A stretch of DNA of 64,000 nt from Ditylenchus dipsaci (Eukaryota > Nematoda > Chromadorea > Rhabditida > Anguinidae), in the NCBI GenBank assembly GCA_004194705.1, contig SADC01000361.1, positions 1 to 64,000 on the forward strand, written 5' to 3'. Numbering within the stretch: the stretch's first letter is position 1; each line of letters starts with the position of its first letter. Positions 31,737-41,405 of the stretch are shown piece by piece. The translations under genes were made by a program, and so were the position numbers. The notes below the pieces were generated by a model. The model did no database searches and had not been told where the DNA came from. It saw only the letters and a program-made list of their open reading frames with translations.

Positions 31737-31822
31737 CAGTCGAAACTGGATAAACGGACGCCCCTCAGGACCGACAAAAGGTTTCCGTGAATCGGGGGTG
31801 TCCGTTTATCCAGGTTTGACTG
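31737..31822. mobile_element. minimal Tigger-type MITE, 86 bp
   Basis: TA flanks the ends CAGTCGAAACTGGATAAACG and GTTTATCCAGGTTTGACTG. The CGGACGCCCC and GGGGGTGTCCG blocks pair, and a GGACCGACAAAAGG spacer is all that remains of the interior. It is the smallest member of its superfamily in the window. Confidence 0.75.
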
Positions 31823-32725
31823 TAGAAGTATTAAAAAGAAGTATTGTCTTTGGAAAGTTTGAAAAAGTTTAATTTTTTGAGTTAAAGAGAGTTTTGAGTT
31901 ACGGCGTATAGAGTATTTTCTTCGGCTGCATCGATTCCTTAGATGAGCAAATGTTCGTTTGTTTACGCAGGCAAAGTACCAGTGAATGAGAAATGTGAAA
32001 TTTTCCCCGCCCCTCCGATTGTACTCACTATATCGTTTGTTACTGTATGATTCAGAATAAATAGTTATTTGCTTGGAGGTGTCTTGGTATTTTTGTAATT
32101 TAATTTTGTGCTGCTACTACTACCGCTGCCTTTTTAAACCATATTATTTTCTACAGGCCTTCCAAAGAATGTATTTTTTGAATGCTCGCTTTGCGATTTT
32201 TTTAAAGTTGACCATGTTTACAAACAATAAAGTCGAGTTATTTAATGTTGGCAGTTTATCATACTGTTTTTCTTCCAATAGGCACAACAGTGGTTTTGAC
32301 TATCACCAAACGAAAATTGGAAATTTTTATATATATATCGAGAATTTCGGGTGCTCAACTGGGATCAAAAAATAACTGATAGAGAAAAAAGAAAAATAAT
32401 AGAGACTGTGGTACTTAAGAAAATGCAATGACAAATTTCGGCCTTACTAGCAAAGACCTTTTTGAACAGTTTTTCCTTTTGAAACTTAATTAAAACTACT
32501 CACGAAAAGGCGATTGAGCGGATCAGAATCCCAGTCCGATGGGCTTAATCGCTCAAAATTCAACGATTATTCATTTTAAACCAGCTCAAACTATCCCAAA
32601 CCCCACGATTTCGAGCCGAACTTATATATAATTCGAAATTCTCTTTGAAATGCTACGAATTTCGATTTCTGCAAAGAATTATTCAACCCCAGTATCATAT
32701 ATTTCTTCAGGCTTAGGAGCACATA

Positions 32726-33169
32726 CCGTGTTTCTTCTAATAGGCCGACAGTCTCTACTTTGAGGGTCTGTATTTCAGTCCAGAGCAGTGTTCTCCAAAA
32801 TCATAGTCATAATGACAAAGTCATAAGCACAAGCATAATTTAAAAAGCAGAGGCAGAATTACAGTCAAAATTCTAGTCAAATTCTGCCTCTGCTTTTGAA
32901 ATTATGCTTCTGCTTATGACTTTGACATTATGCCTATGACTTTTGAGAACACTGGTCCAGAGTAAATATGTCGCAAAGCTGCTTTATTTTGTCTGTTTTG
33001 ATATATATTTTTTTCTGTTTTTTGCGTCTTCTTCATTTTCACGAGCTCTAATGATTCCGCTTTTTCGATTTTGGATTTTCACCCAAAAATTTGAGATCGA
33101 CCGAAATTTTTCAGATTTTCGGGTGATTGAAAAATAACCCGACATGTCGGCCTGTTAGCAGAAAAACGG
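32726..33169. mobile_element. TA-flanked MITE, C family, with nested hAT-like hairpin
   Basis: The ends CCGTGTTTCTTCTAATAGGC and GCAGAAAAACGG lie between TA dinucleotides. The interior (GAGGGTCTGTATTTC, CACGAGCTCTAATGATTC, TTCGGGTG) matches the copies at 48791 and about 60830. A 169-bp hAT-like element interrupts it at 32786. Confidence 0.7.
32786..32954. mobile_element. hAT-like MITE, 169-bp hairpin
   Basis: GTCCAGAG is repeated exactly at 32778-32785 and 32955-32962. The ends are CAGTGTTCTCCAAAATCATA and TTTTGAGAACACTG. The arms are filled with short degenerate units (TCATAGTCATAATGACAAAG, GCAGAGGCAGAATT) that pair across a short loop. Confidence 0.8.
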
Positions 33170-33230
33170 TATAATTTTTAAAATTTACCGGCATATATAT
33201 TCCAGCAGCGTCAATTTTCTTTTGTCATTA

Positions 33231-33723
33231 TTAAAGGGGCATGCTCACCTGTTCTAAATTTGTCTTCTCCAATCTAAAATTTGTTCCTAATCATTGAATT
33301 TCTTTACGAATTTTCCAACTTGGTTTCTAACAAAGCAAGGCCTAGAATTTAATTTTAGTTAAAGTTTTGTTTGAAACCAAGTTGAAAAATTTTTACAGAA
33401 GTTCAATAATTAGAAAAAAAATTGGCGCTAGTAGCGAATACCCCCCCCCCCCAAGCATCCGACCTTTAAAAATTGCTGTAACTACCCTTGCAAACAACAA
33501 GTTTAGGCTTAGCCTTAGGCTTGGGGTAGGCCAGCGTACGGAAGTTGTGACTAATGAAGAGTTTGCGCACATTTTCCGGGGTCTGGGACATATATTTGGG
33601 TACTTTTTACTAAAGTAAAAAAAGTGAAAATCGTTGGGGGGGGGGGGGGGGGGGTATTCGCTACTAGCGTCAAAAAATTGAATTGGCGAGGAGAAATTTT
33701 TAACAGGTGACCAGGCCCTTTCA
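33231..33723. mobile_element. MITE, A family, with nested P-family MITE
   Basis: The outer element begins TTAAAGGGGCATGCTCACCTG and ends CAGGTGACCAGGCCCTTTC. The usual inner arms (TAATCATTGAATTTCTTTAC and complement) are present. A P-family element (33424-33671) sits in it with an exact AAAAAATT duplication. The unit ends about 100 bp before the GTPase gene. Confidence 0.7.
33424..33671. mobile_element. MITE, P family, exact 8-bp duplication
   Basis: The ends GGCGCTAGTAGCGAATACCC and TTCGCTACTAGCGTC are followed inward by long C and G runs; the G run is about 19 bases. AAAAAATT flanks both sides exactly. The interior is almost identical to the 16695 copy, indicating recent spread. Confidence 0.85.
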
Positions 33724-33826
33724 ACTTATTTTTTTGAGTTTGATTGCTGTTAGAAGATATTTTCAAGGCAAACAGTCTTCTGCTAATCAAATAGTGTGCT
33801 TCTAAGTTACTTATTTATTTGTGAAA

Positions 33827-34650
33827 ATGAATGTCAAATTGCCGGAATTGCTGAAGATGTCTAATGAAGTGGTTCTGTAGTGAATGGTCTGAAAGGAAAG
33901 GAGATTGTTGTCTTTCTGGGAGTGACAGGGGCCGGCAAAAGCACTGCAATAAACTACCTGCTTGGTCATACCTTTGAAAGGGTGGACAACGAAGAAAATG
34001 GTCAATCATACTTCCAAATTGACCCCAACTCAAATGCTCCAAGTGCCAAAATGAGTAATGGTTTTGGCTCAGAGACTCAGTATCCTTCAAGCTATGTTCT
34101 GCCCTCCGCAAATTTTCTCTTGGTAGACATGCAAGGCATCCAAGACACCGGAGGAGACACAAGAACGGCCCTATATAGCCTTTCTATCAGAATGATCTTG
34201 ACTGGTGCAGCTAGAGTGAGAGCTATTATTGTGGTCATCAACTTCAATAAGGACCTTGATGGTCGACGGTTGGGAAGCTTAAGTGGCAGTCTGGAGTTGG
34301 TAGATCAGTTGCTGAAAACCAATGAAAACTACAACAGAAATTTCCAGCATTCGGTTCTTTTCCTTTTCACACATACTGAAATGCGAAATGGACGAATGCG
34401 AAGCTCCAAGCAGGTGTTGAATACTTTTAAAGATTTGGTCGGACAAATATCTGATAATATGGACGAAAATAGGATTGGTGAACTCCAAGCCGCTCATATT
34501 ATTATGAAACATCCCAACAACATTGTGGTCTTTGACCCTTCCAACAATCAATGCAACAATGTAATTTGCAAGTTCATTCAGAAGGCCCCAGGAATTGCTA
34601 CAGGTGATATTGCATTTGACACTAGCACAGTTTACCAGCAGTACAGTCAG
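33827..34650 (+). CDS. P-loop GTPase with coiled-coil tail, G-domain exon
   Basis: The exon encodes a GTPase domain. The P-loop GVTGAGKST (33919-33945) binds the nucleotide phosphates. DMQGIQD (from 34126) fits the D-x-x-G switch II motif, and VLFLFTHTE (about 34350-34380) sits where the guanine-specificity motif is expected, in a diverged T-H-T-E form. The family is a divergent AIG1/GIMAP- or IRG-like TRAFAC GTPase; I cannot assign the subfamily. A good start is the ATG at 33827 (MNVKLPELLKMSNEVV); one base appears to be missing near 33875, because that frame meets the G-domain frame only with a 1-nt shift. The exon ends at CAG/GTCAGT (phase 0). Such proteins often act in cell-autonomous defence or membrane remodelling, but no targeting signal is visible here. 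Confidence 0.75.
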
Positions 34651-34884
34651 GTCAGTATTATTTTAATCAGTCAATACAGGGTGTGTTTTTCAAGTTTCAA
34701 CTGTTCAGTCTGTAAAAAATTTCATCTCATCAGGAAAAGAAAAATTTATTCTTGTTTGAAAGCTCTCCCGGTGCGATTCAAAAACAGAAGACCAAAACCC
34801 GAGTGAAAAAAACAACTTAAAGAAATCGGCGCTAGTACCGAATAATACCTCCCCCAAATACACCACCTAAACTACTTTTTTATG

Positions 34885-35757
34885 ATTAATGTGATACAAG
34901 GAACATTTTTAAACAGTTTCCGAATCAAAGACTTCAACTTTTCTCTGAAAATTTGGACTTTAAAGGAGGGGTGAAAGCTGATAAGGAGATAGTTTGGACA
35001 CGAAGGATTATACCAAGGTTTGTGTGTGTTAAATGTGATCTTAGAGCCATATTTTGTCCGTAACTCGGCGTTGCGATCTCAGACAAACTTGTGCAGAATT
35101 AAAAGTTAGATTAGCAACATCTAAATTTCTAAATGCCTTCAGAAAATACCCTAAAAACTAAAAACGAAAAGGGAAAAAAACATCGAAAAAAGTTTGGTTA
35201 GTCTTTCTATTGCATTTGGATTTTTAAGTTATTTTTTGAAGGGATTTAGAAATTCTGATATTGATAGTGCTAATCCAACTTTTAATTCTGCACAAGTTTG
35301 TCTGAGATCGCAACGCCGAGTTATGGACAAAATATGGCTCTAAAACTTCAATTCAAGAACACAAAACTTGTATTAATCCTTTTCGTGTCGAGACTATCTC
35401 CTTAACAGCTTTCACCCTCCTTTAAGTACTCAAAGGTGGACGGTCTTTTTAGGGTCTTATCGTGTCTTTTATCAGATATTTACTATATTTAGGCTTAGGC
35501 AAGGGCAAACCAGCACATGTTAGGGCGGAATGAAAATGTTTCTCGAACAGCAAAAAAGTGAGAAAACATGTTCGAGTCCATCCTAACATACGCTTGCCTA
35601 CCCTCGCCTAAGCCTGAATATGGTAAATATCCGATAAATGACCCTGAAAAACCCTAAAAGACCATCGACCATTAAAGACTTAAAGTCTAATTTTTTCGAG
35701 AAAAGTATAAATTTATAAATCAGAAACTATTTAGAAATGTTCCTTGTATTACATTAA
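34885..35757. repeat. nested inverted repeat in the GTPase intron
   Basis: The arms pair TGATACAAGGAACATTTTTA with its complement near 35725-35745, and CGTAACTCGGCGTTGCGATC with GATCGCAACGCCGAGTTATG. The right arm is interrupted at about 35430-35680 by a smaller hairpin ending in GGCTTAGGCAAGGGC / CCTCGCCTAAGCC, a family also present at 24906-25050. No ORF. Confidence 0.6.
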
Positions 35758-35930
35758 GGCGGAAAGGCCGAACAGTGAGACCGGTTCATTCTGGCGCAGA
35801 CTTTCACGGAGGATGCGATTTATTTTCCCACTTTTATTTTTCATTCTGAGCAAGGTGGTCGAAAAAGCGATTTAAAATAACAGTCATTTTTGAACATTCG
35901 CTCAACATTCAAACGGTCGTAACTTTTTGC

Positions 35931-36147
35931 GGCACTTGTGCACTGGGGGGGAGGCTTGTTACTTTTAACTGTGAATAGTGTCTTTAAGTCTCTTAAGTAA
36001 TTTTTATGCGCTGAAACGAGAAAAAAGTTGTTTTCTAACGTTTACCTTACTAAAAATTATGTTTTCTTACCGATTCCTTACCGAAATTTGACTTTTATAA
36101 TTGCTCACAGTTAATAAAAGCAGGGGCCACCGAAGTGCACAAGTGCC
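35931..36147. mobile_element. MITE with GGCACTTGTGCAC ends (copy 1)
   Basis: The ends GGCACTTGTGCACTGG and AAGTGCACAAGTGCC are inverted. The flanks CTTTTTGC and CTCTTTGC give an 8-bp duplication with one mismatch. Inner arms pair ACTTTTAACTGTGAATAG with TTGCTCACAGTTAATAAAAG. The same element recurs at 40639-40860 in the second tandem copy. Confidence 0.7.
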
Positions 36148-36694
36148 CTCTTTGCAAAACACTGTTCCTCAATTCGTTGTTTCAACAGTATACACCATTC
36201 GATAGATAGCATAAAAAATTGCACCAGAAAGTACTTCAAAAAATAGGATGAACAGCCTTCTCGAGATTTTCGGAAGACTCTCAAAAAATTTCCCAGGAAG
36301 ATTTTGGTGTGAAATTTTCATTTCGCTAGAAAAATCTGGATTTTTAATAACATATTGTCTTCAACCTTCATAAATTGCTATCAGATTTCGAATCCCGCTC
36401 AAGACAACAATTATTCAAATCTTTAATTTTCGAAGTTTGAATGTTTGCTGTCTTGAGCGAAATTCAAAATTTGATATCAATTTATGTGTTTTAATGGCAG
36501 TTTTTTGAACAAATCGACTATGCTGAACACGAATCCGGTGTTGAAGTTTCAGATTTTCCTAGCGAAATAAAAATTTCACGTCAAATTATTCCTGTGAATT
36601 TTTTTTTCGGGATTCTTGCAAAAATCTCCAGAAGGCTGTCCAACTATTTTTGAAGTGTTTTCTGGTGCAATTTTTCATGCTCTATCGAATAGTA

Positions 36695-39320
36695 CAGTCG
36701 ACGCTCTTACTTAGGACACCCCCACTTAGGACACGCTCCCACTTAGGACACCTCTAGAACTATTTGGTTGGTCACGACTTAATTAAGGCAAATTGACTCC
36801 CCTAACTTAGGACAGCTCTCACTTAGGACACGCTCCTACTTAGGACACCCTTTGCCGGTCCAACCCTAAAAGGACCGTTCTCACTTAGGACAGCTTCCGT
36901 ATCTAGATTTAAATTTCAAACGTTTCTGTTTTGAGAAGAAAACACGCAAATATTTTCTTCGAACTGTTCTTGGTATCATTTGTAGCGTAATTGTTGCTGT
37001 TGTTGTATTGTATTGTTCTCGTTTTGGAAAAATATGTGTTCCTTGCATTTGTTTTAGCATGGCTGTAACATTTTATTTCAGAATGTCTATTCCAACGAAA
37101 AGAAAGCGAGCGGTTATCACTCTGGACGTCAAGAAGAAGATTATCGATGCTTCCGCGCGCAACAATTCTAAGGAGCTCAGCAAACAATTCAACTTACCAG
37201 CATCGTCGATCAGAAACATTGTCGGGAATAAAGCGGCAATTCTCAAGGCAACCGATGAGGGCGTAGAAGCAAAGCGTCAGTGTCTTCAACCAGTCAGGAA
37301 TAAAGGTCTCGAAGAAGCAGTTCTCCAGTGGTTCAAAGGGCGAGAAGCGAAAACATTCCAATATCTGGTCCTCTTCTGGCGGCAAGTATTTCGTTTGTTA
37401 TACATTTATATTTATGCTGTTCTAACTTGATTCTTTTAGGAAAGGCGAGTGAACTAGCAAAACAATTGGCAAAGCAGGTGCGGAAAGAATTGGGACCAAG
37501 GCCGCTAACAGAAAGTAGATCAGAGCTGGAGCAGAAAGCGCAAGAACTCGACTCGTTCAAGGCAAGCGATGGATGGCTGGGCGGATTCAAACATCGACAT
37601 TCAATTACGTTCAAAGAAATCCAAGGCGAAGCGGGCGAAGTCGATCTGGTGAAGCTCGGAAATTGGCAGCGGATATCTTACGTGAATCGCTTGCTCATTT
37701 TTCTGCCGATGATATCTTCAATGCCGATGAAACAGGGCTCTTTTGCAACTCCTCCCGGATAAAACTTTGGCATTCAAGGGTTGGTTTTTGGTTCTATTGT
37801 CCTGTAAATGCTCTTACACTGTTTTACGGTTTCAGGCGAGCGATGTTCATCTGGCAAGAAGTCCAAAGAGCGAATTACAGTGCTGGTCGGTGCAAGCATG
37901 TCTGGGCGGGAGAAGCTTCCACTGCTTGTAATCGGGAAATCCGCTAAGCCAAGATGTTTCAAAGGTAAACAAGTGCCTCTCGAATACAAAGCTAATAGCA
38001 AAGCTTGGATGACAGGTAAGATTTGTCCGACGATTTTTGAAGGATTTTTGTCTGTTGATTTGATAAATTTGGAATGATTTCAGCGGATTTGTTCGAAACG
38101 TGGCTGAAGAATTGGGACCGAAAGCTCAAGCAGGAGAAGCGTAAGATTCTTCTCTGCTTGGATAACTTCGGGGGCATTCAAACATTAAACTAGACCAAAT
38201 TACTCTGAAGTTTTTGCCTCCAAACACAACGTCGGTCTCTCAAGTATGAATTTCGGATCGATTGTTCGTTCACATGTGTAAACATCTTTTTATTTCAGCC
38301 TTGCGTTCAAGGGATTATTCAGAATGTTAAAGTGCATTATCGGCGTTTTCCTTCTCAGTGAGCGAATAACTGCTATCGACGACAATACGGATTACAAGAT
38401 GGATCTTCTCAAAGCATTACACTTTCTTCGCAGGGCGTGGTCAAATGTGAAGCCAGAAACAATTGCTAACTGCTTCCGAAAAGCCGGTTTTGTCAAGAGT
38501 GTAGAGGTTGGTATTTTACTTTTTGTGGATCAACATTTTGTTCGACAATTACTAATAATATTGCCATTTAGACAACAGTGGATACAGCCAATGATACTGA
38601 TGAAATGTTTGATGAGCTAATGGCGAATCTGGGCGAAGAGGTGCAAGAAACTGGGTGCGAGGTTGATGAGATGAAATCTCTCTGGGCGGATTTACAAGCA
38701 ATGGAGCTAGTGGATGGCGAATTCGATGACTACTTGGCTGTTGATGACCAACTCGCAATTGGAGGAACTCTTTCTCTGGCAGATATTGTGGCAGGCGTAT
38801 CAAGAACTGAAATTGAGGGATCCGATTCTTCCAGGTAAATTGTATGCATTTAGTTTTTTGGTTACTCATCGGATTTTTGGTTTAAGTGAACCGACATTAT
38901 GGACATCGAGCAAGAACTGGCGCCAATAGTCACCGCTCGCGAAGCCATGGCTGGATTCAATGTTTTCCAAAGCTACGTCGAGGAGAACTTCCAAGATCCG
39001 GGTGTACTTCAAATGTGTTACAAGTTCGGCGATTTGCTGGCTGATGAGCGTCTGAAGAAATTGAAGCAAAAGAATCTCTTCCACTATTTTGCTTCTACGT
39101 CTTGATTGTTGTTTTTGTTATGTGATATACAAATGTTACGTAATACAATTTTTTTTTGATGTGTAAAATTACGCTAAGAGTAAGGACGCTTTGACTTAGG
39201 ACACTTCTAGTTCGATTACGTAAAATCGGCTCTGACATAGGACAGCTCTCACTTAGGACAGCTCTGACTTAGGACAGCATTTTGCCGCCCTTGGGGTGTC
39301 CTAAGTAAGAGCGTCGACTG
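36695..39320 (+). mobile_element. Tigger transposon, copy 1
   Basis: TA flanks the ends CAGTCGACGCTCTTACTTAG and its complement. Both subterminal regions are arrays of ACTTAGGACAC / ACTTAGGACAGCTC units (about eight left, five right), likely transposase-binding repeats. A CENP-B-like transposase is encoded inside. The length (2626 bp) is normal for a complete Tigger/pogo element. Confidence 0.9.
37083..39105 (+). CDS. Tigger transposase, copy 1 (frameshifted)
   Basis: The ATG at 37083 begins [20 protein letters not shown] and then [16 protein letters not shown], a CENP-B/pogo N-terminal helix-turn-helix. A second DNA-binding helix region follows, then the catalytic core: FNADETGLF with the first Asp, a [20 protein letters not shown] block, and LLCLDNF with the second Asp. 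The tail is acidic and ends [13 protein letters not shown]. Several introns are short and AG-ended; the first uses a GC donor (GCG/GCAAGT). Compared with copy 2, single bases are missing (TTTTGCAAC for TTTTGGCAAC; GCAGCGGATA for GCAGCGGGATA; CTTCGGGGGCATT for CTTCTCGGGGCATT). The true gene is probably intact or nearly so. Confidence 0.8.
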
Positions 39321-39714
39321 TATATACTATGGCACTTTTTTGCATTTAAAAGTTTTCGACAGTTTTCGAAAAATGACACAATGGTTTCTTTTGATTAAAA
39401 ATCTATCGTTTAACTATCATATACCCCTCAACAATATGTCATTAGAAAGTCAGTGATCTGCGCTTTTTGTAAAAATGAAGATGACCAATAAAAAAAATAG
39501 CGAGATTTGCCCCTCTAAAGTTGCATGAGTAGAAATCTCGACTTGGGTGGTCCAGAGCGATAGATGACCCGCAAAACCGATTACTAATTTTTTTTTAAAT
39601 TTTTTTCACCATCGTGTTCAGCGTGAAATTCTGCGCGAGCAGCCATGAAAGTTATGAATCCGGAGTTTAAATTTGAAAAAATAGTATCAAAAATCAATTC
39701 AGATTTTCTGCCAG

Positions 39715-40614
39715 ATTGCTGAGCAATACTTGATCACATGTTCTTCTATCAACAGCCAAAAGGAAGAGATCCAAAAAACTGACTCAAACATCTGATCACG
39801 TGCAACAACAAGTGGCGGAGTTGCAGCGACAAAACACTGAAGTGAGTGAGCTATCTACCGACGAGTGGAGTCTAGTTAAGATGAATGAACAAATCCAGCA
39901 AATGGAAAAAGGCATCAAAGAATTGGAAAAAGACATTAATACTGAGAAAGACAAATTAAGCAAATTGGAGAAGGCGAAAAATGAACTTTCTGAAAGCATG
40001 GATTTTGTGCTCGTCTACACTTCCGATCAGTATTGTGAGAAGACTGTCTATGGCGAAGTCAAGCAGGGTATAGTCAACCAAAACACTTTTGAAGCAGATG
40101 TGGGCTGTCCTATTGCGGAAGTGAAATGTCTGAGCCAATGTATTTCCATAGCAAGAGGATCTCCACAAAAGTTTGGAGTCACAGAAAGCCTACCCCAACT
40201 CCTTTAAAGTTATCTACTTCACCCCTTCACATGAATATGGAGAAGCTACCGTGGAGGTGTATGCCCACAAGAAGAATACACCGGATGGCAAGTCCACTAT
40301 CAACACCTACATTGCTGACATCGAGCGTGCTAAGTGCACCATGAAAAACTTTCAAAGTGAGAAAGAGAAGTTGCAAGAAAGTCGATCAAAGGCATGGAAA
40401 AACCGCAATGAAGCTTTGCGCCAACAATCGGAAATGAGAAAGAAGTTGCTTGAAAATAACAAGAAGGACATTGAAAAGCTTGAAAAGAAAACTGTTGAAT
40501 TGATGGATACTATAGAACAAGCTGTACAGAAATTGCAATTGAAAAAAACCAATCATCAAGAGAAACATGAGCAATATCTCATGGTCCTGCACTTTAATGC
40601 CATTTCCACCTTTC
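39715..40614 (+). pseudogene. GTPase coiled-coil exon, copy 1 (truncated by duplication junction)
   Basis: The exon starts ATTGCTGAG after TTTTCTGCCAG, in phase with the G-domain exon. It encodes a heptad-rich coiled coil (KMNEQIQQMEKGIKELEKDI and onward), a small globular segment (FVLVYTSDQYCEKTVYGEVK, VGCPIAEVKCLSQCISIARG) and a second coiled coil (EKLQESRSKAWKNRNEALRQ). One extra A in CCAAAAAACTG and one missing base near 40185 break the frame; copy 2 has the in-frame spelling at both sites. The last ~60 bp of the exon are cut off at the tandem junction. If this copy is genuine it lacks the normal stop and 3' end. Confidence 0.65.
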
Positions 40615-40638
40615 CACCCCACGGTCGTAACTTTTTGC

Positions 40639-40860
40639 GGCACTTGTGCACTGGGGGGGGGGAGGCTTGTTACTTTTAACTGTGAATAGTGTCTTTAAGT
40701 CTCTTAAGTAATTTTTATGCGCTGAAACGAGAAAAAAAGTTGTTTTCTAACGTTTACCTTACTAAAAATTTATGTTTTCTTACCGATTCCTTACCGAAAT
40801 TTGACTTTTATAATTGCTCACAGTTAATAAAAGCAGGGGCCACCGAAGTGCACAAGTGCC
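40639..40860. mobile_element. MITE with GGCACTTGTGCAC ends (copy 2)
   Basis: This is the duplicated counterpart of the element at 35931, with the same ends and flanks. It differs from copy 1 only by a few run-length changes (a longer G run after GCACT, one extra A and T). Confidence 0.7.
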
Positions 40861-41405
40861 CTCTTTGCAAACACTGTTCCTCAATTCGTTGTTTCAACAG
40901 TATACACCATTCGATAGATAGCATAAAAAATTGCACCAGAAAGTACTTCAAAAAATAGGATGAACAGCCTTCTCGAGATTTTCGGAAGACTCTCAAAAAA
41001 TTTCCCAGGAAGATTTTGGTGTGAAATTTTCATTTCGCTAGAAAAATCTGGATTTTTAATAACATATTGTCTTCAACCTTCATAAATTGCTATCAGATTT
41101 CGAATCCCGCTCAAGACAACAATTATTCAAATCTTTAATTTTTCGAAGTTTGAATGTTTGCTGTCTTGAGCGAAATTCAAAATTTGATATCAATTTATGT
41201 GTTTTAATGGCAGTTTTTTGAACAAATCGACTATGCTGAACACGAATCCGGTGTTGAAGTTTCAGATTTTCCTAGCGAAATAAAAATTCACGTCAAATTA
41301 TTCCTGTGAATTTTTTTTTCGGATTCTTGCAAAAATCTCCAGAAGGCTGTCCAACTATTTTTGAAGTGTTTTCTGGTGCAATTTTTCATGCTCTATCGAA
41401 TAGTA

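Larger units (their letters stand above)
30526..32725. other. intergenic stretch with two small MITEs
   Basis: No gene was recognised. Present are a diverged copy of the 1.8-2.0 kb dispersed repeat (about 30600-30750), a Tc1-type MITE and an 86-bp Tigger-type MITE, listed separately. The remainder is AT-rich and unassigned. Confidence 0.5.
34651..39714 (+). other. large intron of the GTPase gene
   Basis: Splicing from CAG/GTCAGT at 34650 to TTTTCTGCCAG/ATTGCTGAG at 39714 (or 44425) keeps phase 0. The intron holds one end each of a P-family and a TTAA-family repeat, a large nested inverted repeat, a 217-bp GGCACTTGTGCAC MITE and a full Tigger transposon. If the second duplicated copy is used, the intron is about 9.8 kb. 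Confidence 0.55.

Noticed and set aside
39796..39999. Minus-strand serine/phenylalanine-rich frame over the coiled-coil exon (also at 44506-44709)
   Set aside because: It is the antisense shadow of the coiled-coil coding sequence.
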